Source: Vicinamibacteria bacterium (GTDB lineage: Bacteria > Acidobacteriota > Vicinamibacteria > Vicinamibacterales > UBA2999). From it: DNA of 19,571 nucleotides. The stretch is taken from contig JAICQE010000072.1 in NCBI GenBank assembly GCA_025938035.1, positions 1 through 19,571 of the forward strand, read 5' to 3'. The position numbers and the translations under genes were made by a program. The notes beneath the pieces are model-generated. The model saw nothing but the letters and a program-made list of their open reading frames with translations. It did no database searches and was not told where the DNA came from. Positions 1 through 6,469 of this stretch are shown here, in pieces. Within the stretch, counting starts at the first letter, position 1. The number at the start of each line of letters is the position of its first letter.

Positions 1-2
1 AG

Positions 3-74
3 GTCGAAGCGACGGTGCCGGCGGAAAAGCTGGCGTTCTTCAGCGCGCGCTGGGCGCGGCTGATGAAGAACTGA
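3..74 (+). CDS. C-terminal end of an unidentified protein (partial)
   Basis: An open frame enters from the left edge and ends in TGA at 72-74. It encodes about 23 residues ending AFFSARWARLMKN, a basic amphipathic C-terminus. The family cannot be recognised from so little sequence. The call is supported by what follows: a heptamer repeat three bases after the stop and a strong intrinsic terminator at 114-140, as expected at the end of a transcription unit. No other frame gives a better explanation, but a chance open frame cannot be excluded. Confidence 0.45.
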   Translation, partial: VEATVPAEKLAFFSARWARLMKN

Positions 75-76
75 CC

Positions 77-111
77 GGTTGGTGGTTGGTGGTTAGTGGT
101 TCGTAGTTGAT
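77..111 (+). repeat. Heptanucleotide tandem repeat array 1
   Basis: Five consecutive 7-base units read ggttggt, ggttggt, ggttagt, ggttcgt, agttgat. The array begins three bases after a stop codon (72-74). Read in the sense of the upstream gene, the unit (gttggtg) is almost the same as that of the array at 2123-2157 read in the sense of its own upstream gene (gttggta). Confidence 0.8.
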
Positions 112-113
112 CA

Positions 114-140
114 GGGCGGACCTTTGGTCCGCCCCTTTTT
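114..140 (+). terminator. Intrinsic terminator abutting the sulfatase start codon
   Basis: A perfect 9-bp stem (GGGCGGACC at 114-122, GGTCCGCCC at 126-134) with a TTT loop is followed by C and five T (136-140). It is a textbook Rho-independent terminator for the gene ending at 74. It ends only four bases before the ATG at 145, so it fills the position where the sulfatase ribosome binding site would be. Confidence 0.85.
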
Positions 141-144
141 ATCT

Positions 145-1563
145 ATGCGACGACTTCTTCTCGCTCTGACCTTGGTGCCGGTTCTGGTTGGCATGGCGGT
201 ACTGCCTTCCTCCGGGCAAACGAAGCCGAACGTCGTCCTCATCGTCATGGACGATGTGGGGTACGGAGATTACGGGGCCTACGGGGCTCCCGACATCCGG
301 ACACCGAGCGTCGATCGTCTGGCGAGGGACGGCGTGAAGTTCACGGACTTCTACGCCGCGCCCTCGTGCACGCCGACGCGCGTGGCGCTGATGACGGGGC
401 GCTACTACCAGCGGACGGCCCTGGAAGTCCCGCTGGGCGCGGCGCCCGCGGGTGGCCGCGGTCTGGAGGCGAACGGCCGCACGCTGCCGCAGCTGATGAA
501 GAACGCCGGCTATGCCACCGGCCTCATCGGCAAATGGCATCTCGGCTATCGGCCGGATCAGATTCCGAAAGCGCACGGCTTCGACTACTTCTTTGGTTTC
601 CTGAGCGGGCTGGTGGACTACTACCAGCACACCGACCAGAGCGGAAAACCCGACCTGTTCGAAAACGACAGGCCGGTCACTGTAGATGGCTACATGACCG
701 ATCTGATCACGGAGCGCGCGATCAGGTTCATCGATCAGAGCAAGCAGCAGCCGTTTTTCCTCGAGGTGGCGTATAACGCCGCGCACTGGCCGTTCCAGGT
801 GCCCGACAAGCCGTCGGTGGCACCGGACAACGCACGGTTCGTGCAGCCGCACGAAGAGCACACCAGCACCCGCGCCGACTACGCGGCGATCCTCGAGCGT
901 GCCGATCAGGGCGTCGGGCGCATCGTCAGCACGCTGGAGAAGCTGGGCCTGACGCGCAACACTCTGGTGATTTTCACCAACGACAACGGCGGTGAATGGC
1001 TGTCGCGCAACGCGCCGCTCTTCCACCGGAAGACGACGATCTGGGAGGGTGGCATCCGCGTGCCGTTGATCATGAAATGGCCGGCACGGATTCCTGCCGG
1101 CCGCACGACGCCGCAGGCCGGCTTCGTGTTCGATCTGACGACGACGATTCTTGCCGCCGCCGGGGCGACTGTTCCAGCCGAGGCACGTTTCGAAGGGATC
1201 AACCTGCTGCCGGTTGTCACGGGTCAGACGCCGGTGGTCGAACGCACGCTGTTTTTCCGGGTGACCGGCGCGCGCGCGCAGCGTGCCGTGCGGCAGGGCG
1301 ATTGGAAGCTGCTCCTCGACGGCGGGGGAGTGTTCCTCTACAACCTGCGCAGCGACATCGGTGAGCGCAACGACCTGGCGAAGGAACGCCCGGAGATCGC
1401 GCGCCGGCTGCGGCCGCTGATCCTGGAATGGGAGAAGGACGTCGATTCGGAGGCCAAGACGAGCGCCAATTACGTTGCCCCGGCCCCGGCTCCCGGTCGC
1501 GGCGCGCCGCCGGGCCCAGGCGGCCGTGGCGCGCCGCCACCGTCACCCTTGCCGAACAAGTAA
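145..1563 (+). CDS. Secreted formylglycine-dependent sulfatase (arylsulfatase A-like)
   Basis: A 472-residue type I sulfatase that should hydrolyse sulfate esters outside the cytoplasm; the substrate is unknown. The N-terminus MRRLLLALTLVPVLVG...SSGQ is a signal peptide. Metal ligands D36 and D37 lie in VLIVMDDVGYGD. The formylglycine motif C75-T-P-T-R79 is intact in SCTPTRVALMTGRY and should be matured by a formylglycine-generating enzyme or similar. Further active-site elements are GKWHLGY (K130, H132), FTNDNGG (D280, N281) and HRK (K296). The C-terminus is a Pro/Gly/Arg-rich tail of about 28 residues. A TTG at 124 in the same frame is rejected because it lies in the terminator stem-loop and adds residues ahead of the signal peptide. 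No Shine-Dalgarno sequence is visible before the ATG. The next gene is convergent, with a hairpin repeat between them. Confidence 0.93.
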   Translation: MRRLLLALTLVPVLVGMAVLPSSGQTKPNVVLIVMDDVGYGDYGAYGAPDIRTPSVDRLARDGVKFTDFYAAPSCTPTRVALMTGRYYQRTALEVPLGAAPAGGRGLEANGRTLPQLMKNAGYATGLIGKWHLGYRPDQIPKAHGFDYFFGFLSGLVDYYQHTDQSGKPDLFENDRPVTVDGYMTDLITERAIRFIDQSKQQPFFLEVAYNAAHWPFQVPDKPSVAPDNARFVQPHEEHTSTRADYAAILERADQGVGRIVSTLEKLGLTRNTLVIFTNDNGGEWLSRNAPLFHRKTTIWEGGIRVPLIMKWPARIPAGRTTPQAGFVFDLTTTILAAAGATVPAEARFEGINLLPVVTGQTPVVERTLFFRVTGARAQRAVRQGDWKLLLDGGGVFLYNLRSDIGERNDLAKERPEIARRLRPLILEWEKDVDSEAKTSANYVAPAPAPGRGAPPGPGGRGAPPPSPLPNK

Positions 1564-1581
1564 CGGCGTCGCCGTAAGATC

Positions 1582-1632
1582 GTGGGGCGAGCCTTTCAGG
1601 CTCGCCTCGCGAACCCGAAGGGTTCGCGCCAC
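1582..1632. repeat. REP-like double hairpin, family 1, copy 1
   Basis: Two adjacent stem-loops: GGCGAGCC (1586-1593) / TTTCA / GGCTCGCC (1599-1606), and CGCGAACCC (1608-1616) / GAA / GGGTTCGCG (1620-1628). The whole unit is bounded by GTGG and CCAC. Its reverse complement matches 16607-16658 nearly base for base. It lies between the convergent ends of the sulfatase gene and the 1648-2121 gene, where it may act as a bidirectional terminator or mRNA stabiliser. Confidence 0.85.
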
Positions 1633-1647
1633 GGCGATGAAGATGCG

Positions 1648-2121
1648 CTAGTCGCGGCGCCGCCGCGGGAGGACGATGCCTTCCATCGGCGGCGGACCGT
1701 CCGCGAGCACAGAGCAGTCGTGCTCGGCGCAGAACGCGTCCAGCGCTTCCTGAACTTCCTTCCGGATCCGTGCCTCGGAGTGCGCGCGGTACGCGCCCTT
1801 GATTGATTTCACCACTCCCATTGCGAGTGCGAGTACGTCGACTCCGGCCCTGCCGCGGTAGCCCGAGTCTTCCGCCAGCTCGCGCCGCATTCCCTGCAAC
1901 GGAGTTTCGAACAGCCGTTCGTCGATAGTTGCACGAAAGACGGGGACGAATTCGACGGGGGGCGGGATCTTCAGTGCCGGCCGTTGCAGCCCGTCGTGGA
2001 TGCGTTCGACGGACACGAGCGTGACGAGCGCGGGGTCCGGCGCAACCGAACGATCAGCCGCGGGTGGCACCGTGGCCTGCGAAGCCGCCATCATGAACAC
2101 GGCCAGCGGCCAGATCCCCAT
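1648..2121 (-). CDS. Small exported protein of unknown function
   Basis: A 157-residue protein that I do not recognise. The N-terminus MGIWPLAVFMMAASQA looks like a short signal peptide, followed by an Ala/Pro-rich stretch. The middle (ALKIPPPVEFVPVFRATIDE) and an Ala/Glu/Arg-rich helical part towards the end carry no known motif. Two cysteines near the C-terminus (CAEHDC) could form a disulfide. The end is VLPRRRRD. ATG at 2121 was chosen over the in-frame TTG at 2139, which lies inside the heptamer array and would add a non-signal leader. The array occupies the region where a ribosome binding site should be, so initiation may depend on coupling to the upstream TIGR03435 gene, 32 bases away. 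It is the last gene of the long minus-strand run. Confidence 0.65.
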   Translation of the reverse strand: MGIWPLAVFMMAASQATVPPAADRSVAPDPALVTLVSVERIHDGLQRPALKIPPPVEFVPVFRATIDERLFETPLQGMRRELAEDSGYRGRAGVDVLALAMGVVKSIKGAYRAHSEARIRKEVQEALDAFCAEHDCSVLADGPPPMEGIVLPRRRRD

Positions 2122-2122
2122 G

Positions 2123-2157
2123 CAACTACCAACCACCAACTACCAACTACCAACTAA
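2123..2157. repeat. Heptanucleotide tandem repeat array 2
   Basis: Five 7-base units in plus-strand reading: caactac, caaccac, caactac, caactac, caactaa. The array fills the gap between two minus-strand genes. The TAG stop of the TIGR03435 gene (2154-2156) lies inside its last unit, and its other end is one base from the ATG of the next gene (2121). Confidence 0.85.
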
Positions 2158-2978
2158 TCGGGCATCGGCCGCTCGAGGCGGTCGATGATTAACACCTCGA
2201 GCCGGGCGCGTGCCGGCTGCAGCCGCAGGCCGAGCTGCTCCTGCAGGGCAGTGAAAATAGACACGCGGTCGCCTGGCGTTGCTGCAACCGCCGCCGCAGC
2301 GCGAGCTGCGGCATCCGCGTCGCGCGCCTGCGCGGGATCAGGAGTCCACTGGAGATCGATATCGAACGCACCACTGAGTCCGGTCTTATCGATGATTGGC
2401 CGATCCCAGACGCCGATGTTGAGCGCCAGCGGCTCGCCGTTTCCCCACCCCATGCCAACCCCCCGGACCAGCCCCGGTCGGAAGTCGAGTCTGCATGGCG
2501 ATCGCTTGTCGGCGGTGGGAGCGCAATCCACGGTCGATGGGCGCAGGCCAGGGCCGAGCTCACCGTCTGGGCGTGTCTTGACCAGCTCGTACACCGGCAT
2601 CTCGCGCGTTTCGCGATGCACACGCAGAGAGAACCGCTCGTCGAGCAGTGTCTGCAGCATCTGCCGGACCTGGCGCTGCCGCTCCGGATTGTAGGTTGCG
2701 GTCACGTCGAACCGCTCCTTTTCAACCCAATCGGGATAGCCGAGGATGCGGTCTGGTCTCATGCTGTACGCCTCCTCGACGAGGGTGTCGATCGGTGCGT
2801 TGCTGTAATAGACGCGTCCGGGGGATGGGCGGCGCATGATGCCAGGTTCTTTCGACGGGTTCGGCTTGACCGACGCGGCGTCGAAGCGCGGCCGCTCACC
2901 CTGGGGTGCAGGCGCCGGAGCCTGGGCGGCGACAAGTACCGGCAGGACAAAGAGCGTCAACAGGAGTGCGATCCGCAT
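2154..2978 (-). CDS. TIGR03435 family exported protein
   Basis: A 274-residue member of TIGR03435, a family of unknown function greatly expanded in soil Acidobacteria. The signal peptide is MRIALLLTLFVLPVLVAAQ. The family hallmarks are present in order: FDAASVKPN (residues 32-40), RFDVTATY (89-96), LLDERFSLRVHRETREMPVYEL (about 111-132) and the C-terminal block IFTALQEQLGLRL followed by EVLIIDRLERPMPD. The length is normal for the family. A purine-rich ggagagggtgga lies just upstream of the ATG and can serve as ribosome binding site. The stop codon falls in a heptamer array. A decayed second member lies at 17007-17192. The presence of the family is the main reason for assigning the window to Acidobacteriota. 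Confidence 0.93.
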   Translation of the reverse strand: MRIALLLTLFVLPVLVAAQAPAPAPQGERPRFDAASVKPNPSKEPGIMRRPSPGRVYYSNAPIDTLVEEAYSMRPDRILGYPDWVEKERFDVTATYNPERQRQVRQMLQTLLDERFSLRVHRETREMPVYELVKTRPDGELGPGLRPSTVDCAPTADKRSPCRLDFRPGLVRGVGMGWGNGEPLALNIGVWDRPIIDKTGLSGAFDIDLQWTPDPAQARDADAAARAAAAVAATPGDRVSIFTALQEQLGLRLQPARARLEVLIIDRLERPMPD

Positions 2979-3047
2979 TCCACCCTCTCCGGATGTTAGA
3001 CGCTTCGATCCCGGCGAAGGCCTTACTGGATGAAACTCGCCATCCGC

Positions 3048-3623
3048 CTACGCACGAGCCTCGGGGTAGTGGAGGTAGGTTCCCAGGACGTACTTGTCGT
3101 TCGACCGCGGCGTGCGGCCGGCGTGAGGGAACATCCAGAACGGCGGAAACACCATTACGGAGCCGGCCTTCGGCGGCACGACCACCGGCGGGTGCAGGAA
3201 TTCGGTCTCGCCGCCCTCGGTGACGGTGTTCAGGTAGAAGAGCAGCGCCAGGAAACGGTGAGCGTCGCGCATCGAGTTGGCGTCGGTGTGCGGCGCGAAG
3301 CGGTGCCCCTGCGCGGCCTCGTACTTCTTGATGCGGAGCGGACCCAGCCGATAGGCCTGGGGCAGCGTGTGACCCACGAGGCGCTGGTACTCCTTCGCCA
3401 CATGGTCAACGACAGTGGTGAACGTCGCGATCTCGCGCTCCCATCGCTCGGGATGCGCCGAGAGGTTCAACTCGTGCCATCCGGTCAACGGATCGGCCTT
3501 GTTCCAGCCGGCATCGAACGCTGCGCCGGCGGTGTGCTCCTCGCGGTTCCGCTCGAACTTCTCGATCAGGTAGCGGCAGTAATGCTGGGGAAGGACGTCG
3601 ATGACGCGGATCAATTCACGCAT
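3048..3623 (-). CDS. 2OG-Fe(II) dioxygenase, prolyl 4-hydroxylase-like
   Basis: A 191-residue non-haem iron, 2-oxoglutarate-dependent oxygenase of the prolyl-4-hydroxylase superfamily, presumably cytoplasmic. The iron ligands H112 and D114 (PHTDAN) and H167 (FPHAGR) are present, and K177 lies ten residues after the second His, where family members bind the 2OG carboxylate. The GGET motif (138-141) is typical of the P4H branch. There is no signal peptide. The ATG lies six bases after the TGA of the glycosyltransferase gene, so the two are very probably co-transcribed and translationally coupled. This suggests that the hydroxylase acts in the same pathway, for example on a protein or peptide that is also glycosylated. 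The substrate cannot be told from sequence. Confidence 0.9.
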   Translation of the reverse strand: MRELIRVIDVLPQHYCRYLIEKFERNREEHTAGAAFDAGWNKADPLTGWHELNLSAHPERWEREIATFTTVVDHVAKEYQRLVGHTLPQAYRLGPLRIKKYEAAQGHRFAPHTDANSMRDAHRFLALLFYLNTVTEGGETEFLHPPVVVPPKAGSVMVFPPFWMFPHAGRTPRSNDKYVLGTYLHYPEARA

Positions 3624-3629
3624 CGGGCG

Positions 3630-6083
3630 TCACTCGACCTGGAACAGTTCGGCCGGGAGTTCCAGTCGCGTCGTGGCCGGCGGCCGGGCCTCCTCGGGAA
3701 GCGCCGGCTCGACGTAGGCCATCGGGCCAATGGGATCGCCGTTCGCGGTCAGTCCGAACAGTGCCGGGTCCAGCACATCGCCGGCCGATTGCGCGGTTTC
3801 GAGCGGTGCATCCGGCGGCAGCTCCGTTCCAAGGCCAGGCGCCAGCGCCACATCCAGTTCGTGACACCGACGGAGGAGCGCCTGTCGCAGCTCGTCAACC
3901 GTTGCGTAGCACATGCGGGCGCGCGGGATGTCTGCGGGAGCGATGTCGATTAAACCGCGGTTGCCGGCGAATCCGAAGTCCGCTTCGATCGGAACCTCGC
4001 CCGTCACTCGCAGCGCCAGGCGATGGCGAGCCAGCTCCTCGAGGATCTGCCGGGAGAACTCGAAGGCGTGTTGCTGGTACGGGAACGGGAAGTGGCGGAC
4101 ATGGTGATGCCAGATCTCGTAGCCGAGGTTCAAATAGAGATACGCCTTCTGTGTCACGCGTCCCGCGGCAGCGATCTCGCGCTGTGCGATCTGCAGGTAG
4201 GTGCGCATGCCGTAAGTGAACCCCGGATAGCGGGCCGGGTGCAGGCGCCGATCTTTTAGCAGCAGCGGGTGATTTCGCGCCTGGCGCTTCGACTCGACCA
4301 CCTGCGGATCGACGTAGCCGGTGTGCAACACCACGATATCGGGCAACGTCGCCATCCGTTGCGGCAGCATGTTCTCGCCGGCTTCGATGATCTCGTGGAT
4401 GCAGCCGTACCAGGCCAGCCGTCCCTCAGGTGTATCGGGGCGAAAACACCTGGACGGAAAATCGGACGCCAGGCTGCCGAACGCCATCACGTGCCGCTGC
4501 TCGATCTTGAGCGCGTCGAAAAACACGTTGTCGTCGATCCACGACCGCAGCAGCGCTCCGTTGACCAGCACCTCGTCGGCGTCCTGCCAGAAGACGTAGT
4601 CCCCATCGGCGTGCCGGGCCAGCGCATTACGCGCCTGCGCGAAGTCCTCGAACTCGATGTCGACGATGCGGCGCGGCGGCGGTTCGCCGTGTCCACGGTA
4701 TCGCTCGAAACCAAGCGATCGGGCGATGTCCGCCGTCAGGTCGGTCGATCCTGTATCGCCAATGATGATCTCGTCGGCGACCGGCGCGATGCTCTCGATG
4801 CAGCGGCGCAGGTGGCTCTCCTCGTTCTTCACCAGGATCGTTGCCGACACCTTGGGCAGCGGCGGCGTTCGTTGCACACGCGCCTCGAGCGGGAGTTCGC
4901 CAGGCGAGCCTGACAAGGCTCGCCCCACGAGCACCGGGTCCTCCTCGCGCAACAGCCGTCTCAGGACGCCTGCCTTGTGCCGCTCGCATCGGTGGGCGAA
5001 GCGGGTTTCGACCATCGCCTCCCAGGACGCCGCGATGGCATCCCACGAGTGGGTTTCGGGCCGCACGTGCCGCCGCCCGGCCGCGCGCACCGAGGCGAGA
5101 AACGGCGGGTCGTCAACCAGGCGGCTGACGATGTCGAGAAATGATCGGAGGTACTCTCGGCTTCGGCAGGGGCCCGCTACCCGTGTGTCCTGGCAGGCGA
5201 CGGTCTCGCTGAGCGCGAACGCGTCGGTGGTCACGACCGGCACACCCAGCGCTTGTGCCTCGAGCGCGACCATGCAGCTCACCTCGGGGAACGATGCCGG
5301 GTAGAGCAGCGCACGGCATTCGGCCAGCCGGCGCCAGAACTCACGCCGCGGCAGGGCGCCAAGCGTCACCACCCCGGCAGTTTCTCGCGCAAGGTGATCG
5401 CACAGCGCGTAGTGCCGGGCCAACTCGCTGGCGGGCGGTCGCGGCCCTTCATAGGTCGAGATCAGGAGTTCGGCGTCCGGATACCGCGCGCGGATGGCGG
5501 GCCACACCTCGCGCAGCAGGTAGTCGAGGCCGCGTTCGGGCCGTGACGCATAGGCGAAGGTCAACGGCCGGTCGGCAGCCCTGGCAGCCAGCACCGCGTC
5601 AACGGCCTGGAAATCGACGCCGTTCGACGTAACCTCGGCGTACGGCGCCAGCCCGCGAATCCGCCGCGCGAAACCCTCCAGGTGATACCGGCTCAGGAAC
5701 AATGAGAACGAGGCGCGCGATCGCGCGCGGAGCGGATCGCCGCCGCGGTAGGAATCGACGTGGTCGTGATACCAGAGGCCCACCATGCGCGCCGCGATCG
5801 GCTGGTTCAGGATGTCGTGATGGCGGCACGACAGGAACAGATCGCATGGCCGACGTCGCAGATCATCGGCCAGTGTGGCGTTGGGCACATAGTCCACACC
5901 GGCCGCGCGCGCGGCGGTCTTACGGCCACCCGCGACCTTTACCTGGTGGCCGCGTCGTGCCAGCGCCCGCGCCATCGAGACGACCGCGGTTTCGGAGCCT
6001 CCGAGGGCGAGCTCTACGGGGTCTTCGCCGGAGATCGGAAGCCCCAGCGCATGGATGACGATCTCGAGTGGCTGGACGTTCAG
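3630..6083 (-). CDS. GT4-GT2 double glycosyltransferase
   Basis: A bifunctional cytoplasmic glycosyltransferase of 817 residues if started at the CTG at 6083. The N-terminal half is a GT-B fold GT4 enzyme, with GGSETAVVSMARALARRGH (GGSETA at 28-33) for the nucleotide-sugar domain and an intact E-x7-E motif (E267, E275 in PEVSCMVALEAQALGVPVV). The second half is a GT2 enzyme starting near residue 408 (SATILVKNEESHLRRCIES) with GDTGSTD and a DxD motif D501-A-D503 in WQDADEVL. A C-terminal region of about 180 residues has no clear family. Starting at ATG 5975 would remove the essential GGSETA loop, so translation must begin upstream. No ATG, GTG or TTG is available there, and the CTG overlaps the TGA of the upstream gene (CTGA). 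The domain linker contains a REP-like repeat (4902-4928). Confidence 0.88.
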   Translation of the reverse strand: MNVQPLEIVIHALGLPISGEDPVELALGGSETAVVSMARALARRGHQVKVAGGRKTAARAAGVDYVPNATLADDLRRRPCDLFLSCRHHDILNQPIAARMVGLWYHDHVDSYRGGDPLRARSRASFSLFLSRYHLEGFARRIRGLAPYAEVTSNGVDFQAVDAVLAARAADRPLTFAYASRPERGLDYLLREVWPAIRARYPDAELLISTYEGPRPPASELARHYALCDHLARETAGVVTLGALPRREFWRRLAECRALLYPASFPEVSCMVALEAQALGVPVVTTDAFALSETVACQDTRVAGPCRSREYLRSFLDIVSRLVDDPPFLASVRAAGRRHVRPETHSWDAIAASWEAMVETRFAHRCERHKAGVLRRLLREEDPVLVGRALSGSPGELPLEARVQRTPPLPKVSATILVKNEESHLRRCIESIAPVADEIIIGDTGSTDLTADIARSLGFERYRGHGEPPPRRIVDIEFEDFAQARNALARHADGDYVFWQDADEVLVNGALLRSWIDDNVFFDALKIEQRHVMAFGSLASDFPSRCFRPDTPEGRLAWYGCIHEIIEAGENMLPQRMATLPDIVVLHTGYVDPQVVESKRQARNHPLLLKDRRLHPARYPGFTYGMRTYLQIAQREIAAAGRVTQKAYLYLNLGYEIWHHHVRHFPFPYQQHAFEFSRQILEELARHRLALRVTGEVPIEADFGFAGNRGLIDIAPADIPRARMCYATVDELRQALLRRCHELDVALAPGLGTELPPDAPLETAQSAGDVLDPALFGLTANGDPIGPMAYVEPALPEEARPPATTRLELPAELFQVE
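4902..4928 (-). repeat. REP-like hairpin, family 1, copy 2, inside a coding region
   Basis: These 27 bases are identical to 16632-16658 and form the stem GGCGAGCC / TGACAA / GGCTCGCC. Partial similarity continues to about 4894. The element lies in frame in the glycosyltransferase gene and encodes about VGRALSGSP (around residues 386-394), exactly in the linker between the GT4 and GT2 domains. Confidence 0.85.
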
Positions 6084-6421
6084 TCGTTTTGCCAGAGCGG
6101 GTCGAGCGTGTCGGTCCCGGTGAATCCTTGGCGCGTCACGGAGACGGCGTAGTAATAGGTGGTGCCGCTAGGGACTCCCGTCGGTTCCGTGATGCTCTGG
6201 CCGTCGTTGCCGACCGACGAGGTCGTCCACCCCACCGAGCTGCCGTTTTGAGTGGTTTTCACATCGACGCCCATTACCGCCGTGACGGGGCTGCGCGGCG
6301 TGAAGGTGACGGTTCCCGCGCCGGTCTCGTGAATGGTGTAGCTAGGGCTGGGGTTACCGGTCGCAGAGTTGGATATGCCGATGGTGTTATTGGCGAAGCC
6401 GACCCAGAGCGTTTGTGGCAT
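6080..6421 (-). CDS. Small Ser/Thr-rich protein of unknown function
   Basis: A 113-residue protein that I do not recognise. By my count 21 Thr and 12 Ser make up about 29 % of the residues. There is no Cys and only one Lys, and many short alternating hydrophobic/polar stretches (SYTIHETGAGTVTFTP, YYYAVSVTRQGF) suggest an all-beta domain. There is no signal peptide. GAGGAG at 6430-6435 lies about eight bases before the ATG and is a good ribosome binding site. Its TGA overlaps the probable CTG start of the glycosyltransferase gene, and a hydroxylase follows. The composition and the tight linkage make it a candidate acceptor for glycosylation. This is inference; it could also be a structural or phage-derived protein. 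Confidence 0.75.
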   Translation of the reverse strand: MPQTLWVGFANNTIGISNSATGNPSPSYTIHETGAGTVTFTPRSPVTAVMGVDVKTTQNGSSVGWTTSSVGNDGQSITEPTGVPSGTTYYYAVSVTRQGFTGTDTLDPLWQND

Positions 6422-6469
6422 AACTGAAGCTCCTCACCTACCTACCTCTTCTGTAGGCGCCGGACTCTA

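Noticed and set aside
124..144. TTG start that would extend the sulfatase by seven residues
   Set aside because: It lies in the terminator stem-loop and places MVRPFLS before an otherwise standard signal peptide.
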